A stretch of 64,000 bases of DNA from JASGDC01 sp047606545 (GTDB taxonomy: Bacteria > Actinomycetota > Actinomycetes > Actinomycetales > Micrococcaceae), in assembly GCA_047606545.1 (NCBI GenBank), contig JASGEI010000019.1, positions 26,076 through 90,075 of the forward strand. Direction: 5' to 3'. This document shows, piece after piece, positions 63,969 to 64,000 of this stretch. How positions within the stretch are numbered: position 1 is the stretch's first letter; each line of letters opens with the position of its first letter. The position numbers were made by a program, and so were the translations under genes. The notes under the pieces were generated by a model that was not told the origin of the DNA, did not search any database, and saw nothing but the letters and a program-made list of their open reading frames with translations.

Positions 63969-64000
63969 ATGGTTGTTAATGGTTCTTATGATGAAGTAAG
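63969..64000 (+). CDS. Start of a secreted protein of the RCC1/Tat-like family (partial)
   Basis: Only MVVNGSYDEV is inside the window. It matches the N-terminus MVDSNSYNDVSK of the RCC1 protein at 48915, and GGGGAG lies about 11 nt before its ATG. A poly-G promoter precedes it. The rest of the gene is outside. Confidence 0.55.
   Translation, partial: MVVNGSYDEV

Noticed and set aside
63824..63990. ORF of about 55 codons crossing the nine-G tract (MTVISSDKFCLL...)
   Set aside because: It is read through T- and G-rich low-complexity DNA and has no Shine-Dalgarno. The promoter reading of the same stretch explains it better.
1..64000. CRISPR arrays, rRNA, tmRNA or prophage genes
   Set aside because: No regularly spaced direct repeats, no rRNA-like sequence, and no phage structural or integrase genes are seen.

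Overview
The window looks like chromosomal DNA from a low-GC member of the Actinomycetota. The evidence is gene order and protein form: argS-lysA-rho-prfA-prmC-sua5-wecA-like-atp(I)BEFHAGDC, DUF3107 next to a DEAD-box helicase, an MgtE-N/CBS/PRC-barrel gene divergent from a general stress membrane protein, yceD-rpmF-rnc-mutM-ftsY-ffh, rpsP-KH-rimM-trmD-rplS-lepB-rnhB, a Rho with a long basic/acidic insertion, and genes that look leaderless (TANNNT, then 6-7 nt, then ATG). I cannot name a genus from the sequence alone.

Layout. 1-13.5 kb: MgtE-like sensor protein, stress protein, aminopeptidase P, alanine dehydrogenase, DUF4352 membrane protein, MarC, PHP phosphoesterase, DEAD helicase, DUF3107, HAD hydrolase, amino-acid permease and ABC-F ATPase. 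13.5-15 kb: tRNA-Arg(CCG), a broken small ORF, and a DUF3800 gene preceded by three tandem hairpins that resemble a DUF3800-associated structured RNA. 15-32.5 kb: argS, lysA, rho, release-factor genes, Sua5, a cell-wall glycosyltransferase and the complete F-type ATP synthase operon, ending in an NRDE-family gene. 32.7-35.5 kb: metQ-metN-metI (minus strand), behind a small leader peptide with two Cys codons and a terminator-like hairpin (probable attenuator). 35.7-45.2 kb: tRNA-His, orn, Na+/H+ antiporter, MurA, PlsC, Ddl, ThiL, RecG, RsmD. 45.2-51.1 kb: an accessory block with secreted proteins carrying Tat-like signals, an RCC1-repeat protein, a signal-less relative, and cysK-cysE with a strong DtxR/IdeR-like box; coaD lies inside it. 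51.1-63.3 kb: a CsoR-family gene and the conserved ribosome/SRP cluster, then dhaKLM, lepB and rnhB. 63.3-64 kb: a decayed proline racemase pseudogene, then the start of another Tat-like secreted protein.

Most notable: four poly-G tracts of 9-11 G, each just upstream of a gene of the accessory secreted-protein group (45379, 48193, 48851, 63907). At least two abut a -10 hexamer and one lies in a -35/-10 spacer, so slipped-strand length changes would alter promoter spacing. This looks like a phase-variable family of Tat-exported, RCC1/Ig-like surface or secreted proteins. Other signals are the Cys-codon leader peptide before metQNI, the hairpin cluster before DUF3800, an iron-box on cysK-cysE, two families of about 65-72 bp dispersed inverted-repeat elements, and unusual charged tails on ATP synthase alpha and beta.
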